Source: Zoogloea dura (GTDB lineage: Bacteria; Pseudomonadota; Gammaproteobacteria; Burkholderiales; Rhodocyclaceae). From it: a stretch of DNA of 64,000 bases. Location: positions 1-64,000 of the forward strand of contig NZ_JABBGA010000017.1 of assembly GCF_012927165.1 (NCBI RefSeq). The letters are read 5' to 3'. This document shows, piece by piece, positions 1 to 8,111 of this stretch (its first letter is position 1; every line of letters begins with the position of its first letter). The notes under the pieces were generated by a model, which was not told the DNA's origin, ran no database searches, and worked only from the letters and a program-made list of their open reading frames with translations. The position numbers and the translations under genes are program-made.

Positions 1-215
1 AGCAGGCCGCCACCATCGTCACCAGCAACCTCGACTTCACCGAGTGGGACCAGGCCTTCCCGGGCAACCGGCTGCTCGCTTCGGCCACCGTCGATCGGCT
101 GCGCCACAACGCCTATTGCCTGACCCTTGACGGGGCCTCCTACCGGGCCCCTCGACAGGGTCCAAACAAGGCCAAAACAGCACTTGCCAGCACCCCGAAA
201 AACAACCAACCTTGA
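1..215 (+). CDS. istB: IS21-family helper ATPase IstB, C-terminal fragment (cut by window edge)
   Basis: The reading frame enters from the left edge and ends with TGA at 213-215, giving about 70 residues. The sequence contains TIVTSNLDFTEWDQAF, then ATVDRLRHNAY and SYRAPR, which are the typical closing motifs of IstB, the DnaA/AAA+-like ATPase that assists the IstA transposase of IS21 elements. The Walker motifs and istA would lie left of the window. The tail after SYRAPR is a short, variable basic stretch. Family assignment is firm; whether the full element is intact cannot be seen. Confidence 0.9.
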   Translation, partial: QAATIVTSNLDFTEWDQAFPGNRLLASATVDRLRHNAYCLTLDGASYRAPRQGPNKAKTALASTPKNNQP

Positions 216-250
216 ACCCCCGAAGACGTTCGTCAGAGCCTATTCAAACT

Positions 251-299
251 GGCTCCTATATGCCGATCATCGGTGGCTCTATTGTGCCGGTCAGTGACA
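251..299 (+). mobile_element. Right terminus of the IS21-family element with paired internal repeats
   Basis: Two imperfect 19 bp direct repeats lie 24 bp apart, GGCTCCTATATGCCGATCA (251-269) and GGCTCTATTGTGCCGGTCA (275-293). The second runs into TGACA ending at 299, so the element end read inward on the minus strand begins TGTCACTGACCGG. IS21 elements begin with 5'-TG and carry multiple terminal repeats, which fits. The exact end at 299 is inferred from this pattern and from the gene it appears to interrupt. The left end and target duplication are outside the window. Confidence 0.65.
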
Positions 300-380
300 G
301 GCGGTGAAGGCGAGGTAGGACTCGACGTCCTTCAGCGTTTGTTTGGGGGATACCTGAGTGCTTTCGCTGACGTTGTTCAT
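300..380 (-). pseudogene. 5' remnant of an unidentified gene interrupted by the IS21 element
   Basis: An ATG at 378-380 (minus strand) is preceded by an AGGAGA ribosome binding site 5 bases upstream and opens a frame MNNVSESTQVSPKQTLKD... of 27 codons up to the inferred IS boundary. Two more codons and a TGA are then contributed by the IS terminus (TGT CAC TGA at 291-299). A good Shine-Dalgarno and a promoter-like repeat upstream suggest a genuine gene start whose body was lost. I do not recognise the family from 27 residues. Confidence 0.5.
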
Positions 381-423
381 GCTGTCTCCTGATGTGTTGT
401 GGGTGTGCGACGGGGCACGTGTT

Positions 424-564
424 GATACTAGAATCCCATATGCATACATACAAGACATCAGCATTCTCGAAACACTATCTTTCAGTTGGCGATGGCTGTG
501 CCGGGCGGCCGGAGGGGTGTTGCAGGGGAGTGGATGCGGGATGCGTGGGGGCCTGCCTTTGATA
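424..564. repeat. ~140 bp direct repeat, copy A (promoter-like)
   Basis: This segment matches 3284-3424 in the same orientation along its whole length, with scattered substitutions; both start GATACTAGAATCCCAT and share AGCATTCTC and GGGGTGTTGC blocks. Read on the minus strand it places TTGTAT (448-453) and TAGTAT (425-430) 17 bases apart, just upstream of the truncated gene starting at 380. The spacing is conserved in copy B, which supports a promoter role. It also sits just downstream of the peptidase gene ending at 594. Confidence 0.75.
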
Positions 565-593
565 CGGCGCCATTGGCCCCCAGGCCGGAGCTT

Positions 594-3215
594 TTATTTC
601 AGGCTCGTGCCTTCTTCAAGCCCATGCCTTTCGCGGAGATGCTGAGGCGACAGGCGGGTGGCGCTGGCGGTTTGCCTGGTTGTCGTCTGCGCGCTGGCCA
701 GGGACAGATCGGGTCGCATGGAGAAGTGCCATGCCGCGGCGAGCACCGCGGGCACGTTGAAGCGGAAGGCGCTGTTGTCGGCGTTAGCGAGGACGTCGCA
801 GCTTTTGTGATAGCAAGCGTCGTAGGCGACCCCGCTGGTTCCGCCCCAGAGTGCCGCCTGCTCTGCCGACTTGATGCCGTCGTGGCCGGAGAAGATGCCG
901 CCGACGGGGATTCCGGCCGACGCAAACGAGAGATGGTCCGTCGACAGCTTCAGGTCCACGCTATGCGGCTGAACCCCGTGCCTCCGGTAGTAATCTCCAA
1001 GCACGCTCTCGATCTCGCCGGAGCCCGGTGGCCCGGCAAAGCCACTGCTCGATCCGTCGCCGTCGTAGACGAAGAACCCGGCGTTGGGCGAGCCGATCAT
1101 GTCGAAGTTGAGGTAGAGCGCCAAGGCTTCCTTCTGCGCGGGCGAAAGCGCTCCGACGTAGAACTGCGATCCCAGGTCGCCCAGCTCTTCGGCGCCCCAC
1201 AGCGCGATACGGACGGTGTTGGAAGGCCTGGATCTGGCCAGTTGTGCGGCCGCCTCGAGCAGTGCGGCCACGCCGCTCCCGTTGTCGTTGATGCCCGGCC
1301 CGGCATTCACCGAATCGAGATGGGCGCCCAGCATAACGACGCGCCCGGGCTTGGAGCCCGCCAGCTCGGCGATCACATTGCTGCTGCGGATGTTGCCGCG
1401 GACGGTCTGCGCCTCCAGGCGCATCCTGAGCCCGGCCGTCCGGGCCAGACGCTCGCCGTCCTCCTGCGAGATGGAGACGACCGGGATGTTCGGGGTGAAG
1501 TCGGCCAGCAGGTTGATCCTGAGTTCGCCCTCCACATTGTTGTAGAACAAGACCCCGCTGGCACCTGCCAGGTAGGCGTTGTTCGCCTTCACCGGAAAGG
1601 TGCAGTCGCCACGCTTGATCAGGGCGATGTTGCCCACGGGAAAGCCGGCAAAGGCCGCGGCGGTGCACCCCGTTGCCGAAGAAGGCTGAGCGACGGCGGC
1701 CGTTGCGCTGCCGCTGCCGGAATACAGCGCAATGACCTTGTCCAGGCTGCCGCTGCCCGCAGCCGGGGCGACCTGCTCCAGGCGGCCCGGCGTAACCCAG
1801 TAGAATCCATCAAAGTTGAAATACTGCCGATTCACCGTGAAGCCGGCGTTCTGCAGGGCGCGTTCGGCATAGGACGCCGACTCGTCGAAGCCCGTCGATC
1901 CGGCGGCGCGGTGGCCGCCGTTGGCGTCGGCAATGGCCTGCAGCGCGACGAGATGCTTGCGGGCTGCCGCCGCGGTCGTGTTTGTCAGGTCCGCGCGAAG
2001 CACCGCAAAGCCGGCACCGCTGGAAAACTCGGCGCCGCGGTACCTCCGTCGCCCCGCAGAGATGTACAGCGAGTTGTCTGGCCCTATCGCGAGCACGTCG
2101 GGCAGTCGCAGGCGACCAGGCAATGCCCCGGTCGTCACCGCTCCGCCGATGACATAGGGGTTGTCGTCTGTGACACCCAGATTCGGTGCGTTTGCGGGTA
2201 GCACACCGATCACCGTGCTGACGCTTCCGTCGGGCGCTATCTTCCTGATGGCCTCGTTGAGCACGTCGGATAAGTAGACGTTCCCGACACTGTCCACGGC
2301 GATGTCTGCGGCGTAGTTGAAGCGTGCACCATTGGCAGGCCCGTCCGCTGCGCCGACGGTCCCGGTCGTCGTCGATCCAGCCAGGGTGGTCGCGTTGCCC
2401 GCCGTGTCGATCTTGAGCACCGAAGAGCTGTTGATGGCTGTGTAGCACCGTTCGATGCACGGCCCGATCACTCCCGTCTTTACCGTAAGGTAGAGCGACC
2501 CGACCGAGTCGACAGCCATTCGACCCGGATTGGAAAGCGCGCCCAGCGCGCCGCCGGCAACACGCTTCACCTCTCCTGTCGCGAGCAGCTTGCGCACGTG
2601 TCGGCCAGCACTTGGGTCGGCTCCAAGGTTGTCCACGACGAAGACGTTTCCGCCACGGTCCACCGCAATCTCGCGGGGCGCCATCCAGCGCACCGAGCTG
2701 GCTGGGCCGTCAGTGAAGGCCGCTGCGCCCGCAACCCCGGATACGGTGATGACCTGCCCTGATGGGCTCACCTTCCGGATGACCGCATTGCCCGTGTCGC
2801 TGACGAACAGGTTTCCATCCCTGTCCGATGCCAGGCCGTAGATCCTGTTGAAGCGGGCCGCCGCCCCATTGCCATCGCTGTGACCGCAGGTGCCACCCAC
2901 GAAGTCCTGCACCACCTTGTCGGGGCCGACACGCTTGATTGCGCAGTCGTAGGCCAGGTACAGCACACCCGAGGGGGCCACCGTCATGGCCGTGAAGTAC
3001 TGGTCGTCGGATTTTGACAACGCGGGCCCGCGCTCTGAGTCCGGATCACCGATCACGATGGATAGCGTTCCCTGGACTGTCGGTGTCCCACCTGGCGCGG
3101 GGGGTTCGCCAGTTGTTCCAGCCCCATCACCGCCCCCGCCGCCACACGACGCCAGGAGGACTGCACCGATCAAGACAACCATCTCAGCGGCACGCCTGCC
3201 GTTCAACACCTTCAT
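594..3215 (-). CDS. Secreted lipoprotein: NHL beta-propeller, PA domain and M28 metallopeptidase
   Basis: The chosen ATG at 3215 has GAGAGAGGG upstream and gives 873 residues; longer in-frame starts lack this signal. Residues 1-24 form a lipoprotein signal (VLLASC, then glycine-rich linker). About residues 75-410 carry NHL-type repeats (DRDGNLFVSDTGNAVIRK, DSVGNVYLSD). About 495-600 resemble a protease-associated domain (IALIKRGDCTF, GVLFYNN). About 610-850 are an M28 zinc aminopeptidase domain with ligands in GAHLDS, GINDNGSG, WGAEELG, FDMIG and DACYHKSCD. It probably degrades peptides at the cell surface, with the propeller as a binding platform. The domain order is unusual; the substrate is unknown. 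Confidence 0.9.
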   Translation of the reverse strand: MKVLNGRRAAEMVVLIGAVLLASCGGGGGDGAGTTGEPPAPGGTPTVQGTLSIVIGDPDSERGPALSKSDDQYFTAMTVAPSGVLYLAYDCAIKRVGPDKVVQDFVGGTCGHSDGNGAAARFNRIYGLASDRDGNLFVSDTGNAVIRKVSPSGQVITVSGVAGAAAFTDGPASSVRWMAPREIAVDRGGNVFVVDNLGADPSAGRHVRKLLATGEVKRVAGGALGALSNPGRMAVDSVGSLYLTVKTGVIGPCIERCYTAINSSSVLKIDTAGNATTLAGSTTTGTVGAADGPANGARFNYAADIAVDSVGNVYLSDVLNEAIRKIAPDGSVSTVIGVLPANAPNLGVTDDNPYVIGGAVTTGALPGRLRLPDVLAIGPDNSLYISAGRRRYRGAEFSSGAGFAVLRADLTNTTAAAARKHLVALQAIADANGGHRAAGSTGFDESASYAERALQNAGFTVNRQYFNFDGFYWVTPGRLEQVAPAAGSGSLDKVIALYSGSGSATAAVAQPSSATGCTAAAFAGFPVGNIALIKRGDCTFPVKANNAYLAGASGVLFYNNVEGELRINLLADFTPNIPVVSISQEDGERLARTAGLRMRLEAQTVRGNIRSSNVIAELAGSKPGRVVMLGAHLDSVNAGPGINDNGSGVAALLEAAAQLARSRPSNTVRIALWGAEELGDLGSQFYVGALSPAQKEALALYLNFDMIGSPNAGFFVYDGDGSSSGFAGPPGSGEIESVLGDYYRRHGVQPHSVDLKLSTDHLSFASAGIPVGGIFSGHDGIKSAEQAALWGGTSGVAYDACYHKSCDVLANADNSAFRFNVPAVLAAAWHFSMRPDLSLASAQTTTRQTASATRLSPQHLRERHGLEEGTSLK

Positions 3216-3283
3216 TCCGAACCCTCTCTCAACAGAAACCGCCATTGCACGATGTGTCGTGGTCAGGTTCCACAGCACGCGCA

Positions 3284-3424
3284 GATACTAGAATCCCATC
3301 TGCATTCCCACAAGACAAAAGCATTCTCCAAACACTGTTTTTCAGTGCGAGATGGAGGCGCCGGGTGGCTGGTGGGGTGTTGCGGGGCGACGGATGCGCG
3401 GTGCGCGAGGGCTTGCTTGAGATC
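3284..3424. repeat. ~140 bp direct repeat, copy B, directly upstream of the peptidase gene
   Basis: This is the partner of 424-564. On the minus strand TTGTGG (3308-3313) and TAGTAT (3285-3290) are 17 bases apart and would give a leader of about 60 bases before the peptidase start at 3215. It also contains the hairpin CACTGAAAAACAGTG (minus strand, near 3340), which is broken in copy A. The pair of copies in front of two different minus-strand genes suggests duplicated regulatory DNA or two copies of a small repeat family. Confidence 0.75.
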
Positions 3425-3454
3425 CGGTGCCGGTTTACTCGATCAAGCGGCGGC

Positions 3455-3727
3455 GGATTTGAGTTCCGAGGTGCCGGATTTGAGTTCCGGGGTGTCGGAT
3501 TTGAATTCTGGAGGTCCGGATCTCAATTCTGCGGCAGCGGATGTCAAATCCGTGGGTCCGGATGTCAATTCCGGCGCTGCGGATTTGAGTTCCGGGGTGC
3601 CGGATTTGAGTTCCGGGGTGCCGGATTTGAATTCTGGAGGTCAGGATTTCAATTCCGTGGCGGCGGATCTCAAATCCGCGGGTCAGGATCTCAATTCCGG
3701 TGCGGCGGATTTGAGTTCCGGGTGTGC
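3455..3727. repeat. Tandem array of thirteen 21 bp units
   Basis: Thirteen head-to-tail 21 bp units run without spacers; a common unit reads GGATTTGAGTTCCGGGGTGCC. Units vary at several positions (TTGAGTTCC, TTGAATTCT, CTCAATTCC). The length is a multiple of three, so every frame reads a 7-residue repeat: plus strand xDLSSGV, minus strand PELKSGT or TQIRHPG. Twenty-one base pairs is also two helical turns, so the A/T-rich core recurs on one DNA face. The array forms the 3' end of the small gene at 3683-3850. Confidence 0.95.
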
Positions 3728-3850
3728 GTGATCGAGATCGCGGGGCGATGCAGGGCCCTCGGGTGCCCGGTACATCAGCAGCAACAGTTTGTATGCCACC
3801 GAACACGTGGCCACCACGATGCCGACGGTGATGAGGATGGCGTCCAGCAT
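3683..3850 (-). CDS. Small single-pass membrane protein whose tail enters the 21 bp repeat array
   Basis: This 55-residue gene starts at an ATG preceded by AAGGAG 9 bases upstream. Residues about 3-27 form one hydrophobic helix (ILITVGIVVATCSVAYKLLL), followed by a hydrophilic tail ending HPELKSAAPELRS. The last 13 residues are encoded by the 21 bp repeats, in the frame that reads PELKSGT. The stop is a TGA where most units have GGA; a second TGA occurs two units further at 3641, and without them the frame would continue to about 3437. No family was recognised. The RBS and transmembrane helix make expression plausible. Confidence 0.6.
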   Translation of the reverse strand: MLDAILITVGIVVATCSVAYKLLLLMYRAPEGPASPRDLDHAHPELKSAAPELRS

Positions 3851-3985
3851 GAGAGCAGCTCCTTGGTTGCCGGCGGGAGGGTCGAGGCCGGCCGATGACG
3901 AACAGGGAGATGATATGAATTCTGTGCCGGGTGCGGCATGACAAATCCAGATGTGTGCATTCTCAAAAGGAGATTGACAGCTGGG

Positions 3986-4021
3986 CCACCCTGGGGGGAG
4001 ATGGTGCTACCAGGGGGGTGG
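3986..4021 (-). terminator. Possible hairpin downstream of the cytochrome bd operon
   Basis: CCACCCTGG and CCAGGGGGGTGG can pair imperfectly about 15-50 bases after the stop of the last cyd gene. There is no T-run on the minus strand after the stem, so this is only a weak candidate. The rest of 3851-4035 shows nothing else I can support. Confidence 0.25.
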
Positions 4022-4035
4022 ATTCAGGGGCGGCT

Positions 4036-4203
4036 TCAGACGGATGTCGTCAGGCCGGCAAGCTTCATCAGCAGGCGCATCAGCCAGGCGACGACGCCGA
4101 GGGAGAGGACGCTCGCGGTCCAGATTGCCAGCAGCCACCCTAGCTGGCGCAGGCGTGAGGGCGGCTGGGGTGGCGTGCCGGGCTTGTGTGTTGCGCCGCG
4201 CAT
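4036..4203 (-). CDS. DUF2474 family small subunit of cytochrome bd-type oxidase
   Basis: This 55-residue protein has a proline-rich start followed by RLRQLGWLLAIW and one transmembrane helix (about residues 20-47). Short DUF2474 proteins are regularly encoded after cydAB of the cyanide-insensitive type and are thought to be small accessory subunits in the manner of CydX. The ATG overlaps the cydB stop by one base (TGATG), so it is translationally coupled. The context makes the assignment more secure than the short sequence alone would. Confidence 0.75.
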   Translation of the reverse strand: MRGATHKPGTPPQPPSRLRQLGWLLAIWTASVLSLGVVAWLMRLLMKLAGLTTSV

Positions 4204-5210
4204 CAGTGATAGCCCTCGCCGGGATCGACCTTGCCGCGGAAAACGTAGTAGCTCCAGGCTGTGTACATCAGGATCAGCGGGATGATCAGCAGCGCGCCGA
4301 CCAGGGCGAAGCCCATGCTCTGCAGGGGGGCCGCGGCGTCCCGGATCGAGATGGCCGGCGGGATGATGTTGGGCCAGATGCTGATGCCGAGCCCGCTGTA
4401 GCCCAGGAAGACGAGGAAGAGGGTCAGCACGAAGGGCGCAGCGTTCGGCTGCTTGTCGAGTTGCCTGAGCAACTGCCAGACGGTGGCCACCACGAGCAGC
4501 GGCACCGGCATGAACCACGGCAGGTTGCTTCCGTTGAACCAGCGGGCAGCGATCGCCTCGTGGGCGAGGGGCGTCCACAGGCTGATGACACCGATGACCG
4601 CCGCCAGCGCCCAGATCAGCGGGCGGGCCAGGGCGATCATGCGTGCCTGCAGATCGCCAGCGGTCTTCATGATCAGCCAGGTGCAGCCGAGCAGTGCATA
4701 CGTCATGACCAGCCCGAGGCCGGTGAACAGCGAGAACGGCGTGAGCCAGTCGAACACGCCGCCGGCATAGGCGTGATCGACGACGCGGATGCCCTGGATG
4801 AAGCCGCCCAGGGTGACGCCCTGGCAGAAGGTCGCGACGAGCGAGCCGCCGATGAAGGCCTTGTCCCACCAGGGGCGGTGCGCCTCGTCGGCCTTGAAGC
4901 GGAACTCGAAGGCCACGCCGCGGAAGATCAGGCCGAGCAGCATGAGCATCAGGGGCAGGTAGAAGGCGGTGAGGATCACCGAATAGGCGAGCGGAAAGGC
5001 CGCCAGCAGGCCTGCCCCGCCCAGCACCAGCCAGGTTTCGTTGCCATCCCACACCGGCGCGACGGAATTCATCATGACGTCGCGGTCGGTCTTGTCGGGC
5101 AGGAAGGGATAGAGCAGGCCGATGCCGAGATCGAAGCCGTCCATGACGACGTACATCATGACCCCGAACAGGATGATCACGGCCCAGATCAACGGCAGAT
5201 CGATACCCAT
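4203..5210 (-). CDS. cydB: Cytochrome bd-type quinol oxidase subunit II
   Basis: The 335-residue protein starts MGIDLPLIWAVIILFGVMM, continues with DGFDLGIGLLYPF and NSVAPVWDGNETWLVLGGAG, all CydB hallmarks, and has about eight hydrophobic segments. With CydA it forms the membrane quinol:oxygen oxidoreductase that reduces O2 to water without pumping protons. The ATG at 5210 lies 5 bases after the cydA stop; a longer in-frame opening is antisense/out-of-frame read into cydA and was discarded. The length matches the CioB/CydB family. Confidence 0.95.
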   Translation of the reverse strand: MGIDLPLIWAVIILFGVMMYVVMDGFDLGIGLLYPFLPDKTDRDVMMNSVAPVWDGNETWLVLGGAGLLAAFPLAYSVILTAFYLPLMLMLLGLIFRGVAFEFRFKADEAHRPWWDKAFIGGSLVATFCQGVTLGGFIQGIRVVDHAYAGGVFDWLTPFSLFTGLGLVMTYALLGCTWLIMKTAGDLQARMIALARPLIWALAAVIGVISLWTPLAHEAIAARWFNGSNLPWFMPVPLLVVATVWQLLRQLDKQPNAAPFVLTLFLVFLGYSGLGISIWPNIIPPAISIRDAAAPLQSMGFALVGALLIIPLILMYTAWSYYVFRGKVDPGEGYH

Positions 5211-5215
5211 GGCGT

Positions 5216-6601
5216 TCAGCTCCGTGTGGAAGAAAGGGCGGCGATGCCAGCGGTAGCGCTCGGCGGCGGATGCCCGCCTGCGTGCGCCACCGGCCCGTGG
5301 CCGATCAGGCGCAGCAGGTAGCCGACACCCGCGCCAAAAACCATGACATAGACGATGACAAAGAGGGCAAGGCTCACGCCGAGCTGGCCGGCGCCCACCG
5401 GAGACACCGCATCGGCGGTGCGCTGCAGGCCGTACACGACCCAGGGCTGGCGGCCGACCTCGGTGGTGATCCAGCCGGCGAGCAGCGCGACCAGGCCGCT
5501 CGCGCCCATCCACAAGGTGAAGCGCAACAGGCGCCGCGACCGGTACAAGGCCCCTCCCCGGCGCGCCGCGAAGGCCCACAGCGCCAGTGCGATCATGAGC
5601 ATGCCGAGCCCGACCATGATGCGGAAGCTCCAGAAGACAATGGTGGAGTTCGGGCGGTTCTCCGGCGGGAATTCCTTGAGCCCGGGAAACTGGCCGTCCC
5701 ACGAATGGGTCAGGATCAGGCTGCCCAGGCGCGGGATCTCGAGCGCAAAGCGGGTTGTCTCGTGCTGCATGTCGGGCCAGCCGAAAAGGATCAGCGGCAC
5801 GCCGGCCCCGGGTTCGTTTTCCCAATGGCCTTCCATCGCGGCGATCTTCGCCGGTTGGTGCTCGAGCGTGTTGAGGCCGTGGAAGTCGCCCACCACCGCC
5901 TGCAGCGGTGCCACCGCCAGCAGCATCCACATGGCCATCGACAGCATCGTGCGCACGGCCGCGCTGTCTCGGCCGCGCAGCAGGTGCCAGGCGGCCGAGG
6001 CGGCGACCAGCAGGGCCGTCGAGATGAAGGCGGCCAGCACCATGTGCACCAGGCGGTAGGGGAAGGAGGGATTGAAGATCACCGCCAGCCAATCCACCGG
6101 CACCACCCGGCCGTCGATGATCTCGAAGCCCGCGGGAGTCTGCATCCAGCTGTTGGAGGCGAGAATCCAGGTCGCAGAGACCAGGGTGCCGAGCGCGACC
6201 ATCACGGTGGCGAAGAAATGCAGCCCCGGGCCGACGCGCTTCCAGCCGAACAGCATCACGCCGAGAAAGCCGGCCTCGAGGAAGAAGGCGGTCAGGACTT
6301 CGTAGGCCAGCAGCGGCCCGGTGACGCCGCCGGCGAAGGTGGAGAAGACGCTCCAGTTGGTGCCGAACTGGTAGGCCATGACCAGGCCCGACACCACGCC
6401 CATGCCGAAATTAACCGAGAAGATCTTTGACCAGAAGTGGTAGAGATCGAGGTAAACCTCGCGGCCGGTACGCAGCCAGCACGCTTCCAGCACGGCAAGA
6501 AAGCTCGCCAGGCCGATCGTGATCGCCGGAAAGACGATGTGGAAGGAAATGGTAAATGCAAACTGGATCCGCGCCAGCGTCAGCGCATCAAGCGTATCCA
6601 T
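5216..6601 (-). CDS. cydA: Cytochrome bd-type quinol oxidase subunit I (cyanide-insensitive type)
   Basis: The 461-residue protein contains the N-terminal haem-ligand region QFAFTISFHIVFPA, FGMGVVSGLVMAYQFGTNW, FFLEAGFLGVMLFGW and the GRQPWVVYGLQRTADA motif. At 461 residues it lacks the long Q-loop of E. coli CydA, which places it with the short-loop CioA-like group. It is the quinol-oxidising, haem-bearing subunit and gives high-affinity or cyanide/sulfide-resistant respiration. GGAGAGG precedes the ATG. It heads a three-gene operon with cydB and the DUF2474 gene; no cydDC is present here and no clear FNR box was found upstream. Confidence 0.95.
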   Translation of the reverse strand: MDTLDALTLARIQFAFTISFHIVFPAITIGLASFLAVLEACWLRTGREVYLDLYHFWSKIFSVNFGMGVVSGLVMAYQFGTNWSVFSTFAGGVTGPLLAYEVLTAFFLEAGFLGVMLFGWKRVGPGLHFFATVMVALGTLVSATWILASNSWMQTPAGFEIIDGRVVPVDWLAVIFNPSFPYRLVHMVLAAFISTALLVAASAAWHLLRGRDSAAVRTMLSMAMWMLLAVAPLQAVVGDFHGLNTLEHQPAKIAAMEGHWENEPGAGVPLILFGWPDMQHETTRFALEIPRLGSLILTHSWDGQFPGLKEFPPENRPNSTIVFWSFRIMVGLGMLMIALALWAFAARRGGALYRSRRLLRFTLWMGASGLVALLAGWITTEVGRQPWVVYGLQRTADAVSPVGAGQLGVSLALFVIVYVMVFGAGVGYLLRLIGHGPVAHAGGHPPPSATAGIAALSSTRS

Positions 6602-6798
6602 GTCAGGCCTCTCCGGTCATCAAGACAGTATGGGGTCGCAGGCCTGGACAGCTCGACGTGCCAGCCGGGTCTGACGGTGGCATACAGTACAGCATCACTT
6701 GCCCGGCGAGAGCAGGTTCAGATCATACAAATTGTCTCCGGCACAGATCGGGCGGAGCCCCCCTCTCCCCCTCATCCCCCAAACCGGCCGGGGCAAAA

Positions 6799-6825
6799 CA
6801 AAGCCCCCGGCAGGCGGGGGCTTTG
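6799..6825 (-). terminator. Intrinsic terminator of phaJ
   Basis: CAAAGCCCCC and GGGGGCTTTG form a perfect 10 bp stem with a 7-base loop. It is followed on the minus strand by TTTT. It lies about 30 bases after the phaJ stop and separates phaJ from cydA. Confidence 0.85.
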
Positions 6826-6854
6826 TGGGGTGATGCTGCAGCGGGGGCTGGGTA

Positions 6855-7301
6855 TCAGCGGGCCGGCACCATGATGTCGGCTTCGCCTTCGACCACCACC
6901 TTGCCGCGCACGGTACACACGGTGTCGAACTTGGCCTTGCGCTTTTCGGGGGTGAGTTCCTTGATGGTGCAGCGGGCCACCACGGTGTCGCCGATCTTGA
7001 CCGGGGCCTTGAACTTGAGGGTCTGGGACAGGTAGATGCAGCCCGGGCCGGGGAACTTGGTGCCGAACACGGTGGAGATGAAACCTGCGGACAGCATGCC
7101 GTGGGCGATGCGGCCACCGAACATGCTGGCGGCGGCCAGCTCTTCATTGACGTGGACGGGGTTGAAGTCGCCGGTGACGCCGGCAAAGGCGAGAATGTCG
7201 GCCTCGGTCACGGTGCGGGCATAGACGCCGCTCTGGCCTACCTGGAGATCCTCGAACTTGCTGCCGTAGAACTCTTCGAAGCTGTTGTTTTGATCGCTCA
7301 T
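6855..7301 (-). CDS. phaJ: (R)-specific enoyl-CoA hydratase (MaoC-like)
   Basis: The 148-residue hot-dog-fold protein has the MaoC/PhaJ hydratase motif DFNPVHVNEELAAASMFGG followed by RIAHGMLSAGF, with the catalytic Asp and His in place. PhaJ hydrates trans-2-enoyl-CoA from beta-oxidation to (R)-3-hydroxyacyl-CoA, feeding PHA synthesis; a PHA synthase is encoded at 55758-57491. The start MSDQNN at 7301 is chosen because GAAGGGA lies upstream; the longer frame to 7406 has no such signal. It has its own terminator and appears monocistronic. Confidence 0.85.
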   Translation of the reverse strand: MSDQNNSFEEFYGSKFEDLQVGQSGVYARTVTEADILAFAGVTGDFNPVHVNEELAAASMFGGRIAHGMLSAGFISTVFGTKFPGPGCIYLSQTLKFKAPVKIGDTVVARCTIKELTPEKRKAKFDTVCTVRGKVVVEGEADIMVPAR

Positions 7302-7461
7302 GTAACTGTTCCCTTCTTCGTGTGCTGCTAGGGTTGTTGGTCTGACTGCCTGGATTCCCATCCCACGGCCACGACACCTCTTGTCTGTGGCGTGCCCCAT
7401 GAGCATACCCGAAAAGCGATGACGGATTTCGTACCGGGGCGCGGGCCCCGGCGGCGGGTTG

Positions 7462-8076
<615 letters not shown>

Positions 8077-8111
8077 GGGGGAATCCTTTGTCTTTCTGGG
8101 TTGTACGGGTT

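Noticed and set aside
486-2201. Long plus-strand frame opposite the M28 peptidase
   Set aside because: The minus-strand product has signal peptide, NHL, PA and M28 motifs; the plus-strand product has none.
3455-3727. Possible CRISPR array
   Set aside because: Units are contiguous 21-mers without unique spacers and no cas genes lie nearby.
3252-3731. Plus-strand frame of 159 codons through the 21 bp array (xDLSSGV repeats)
   Set aside because: It is fully open only because the repeat lacks stops in this frame; no ribosome binding site, and the minus-strand gene has better start signals. Kept as a remote possibility.
7391-7461. GC-rich inverted repeat after ureG as a terminator
   Set aside because: A CCGGGG/CCCCGG stem can form but no T-run follows on the minus strand.
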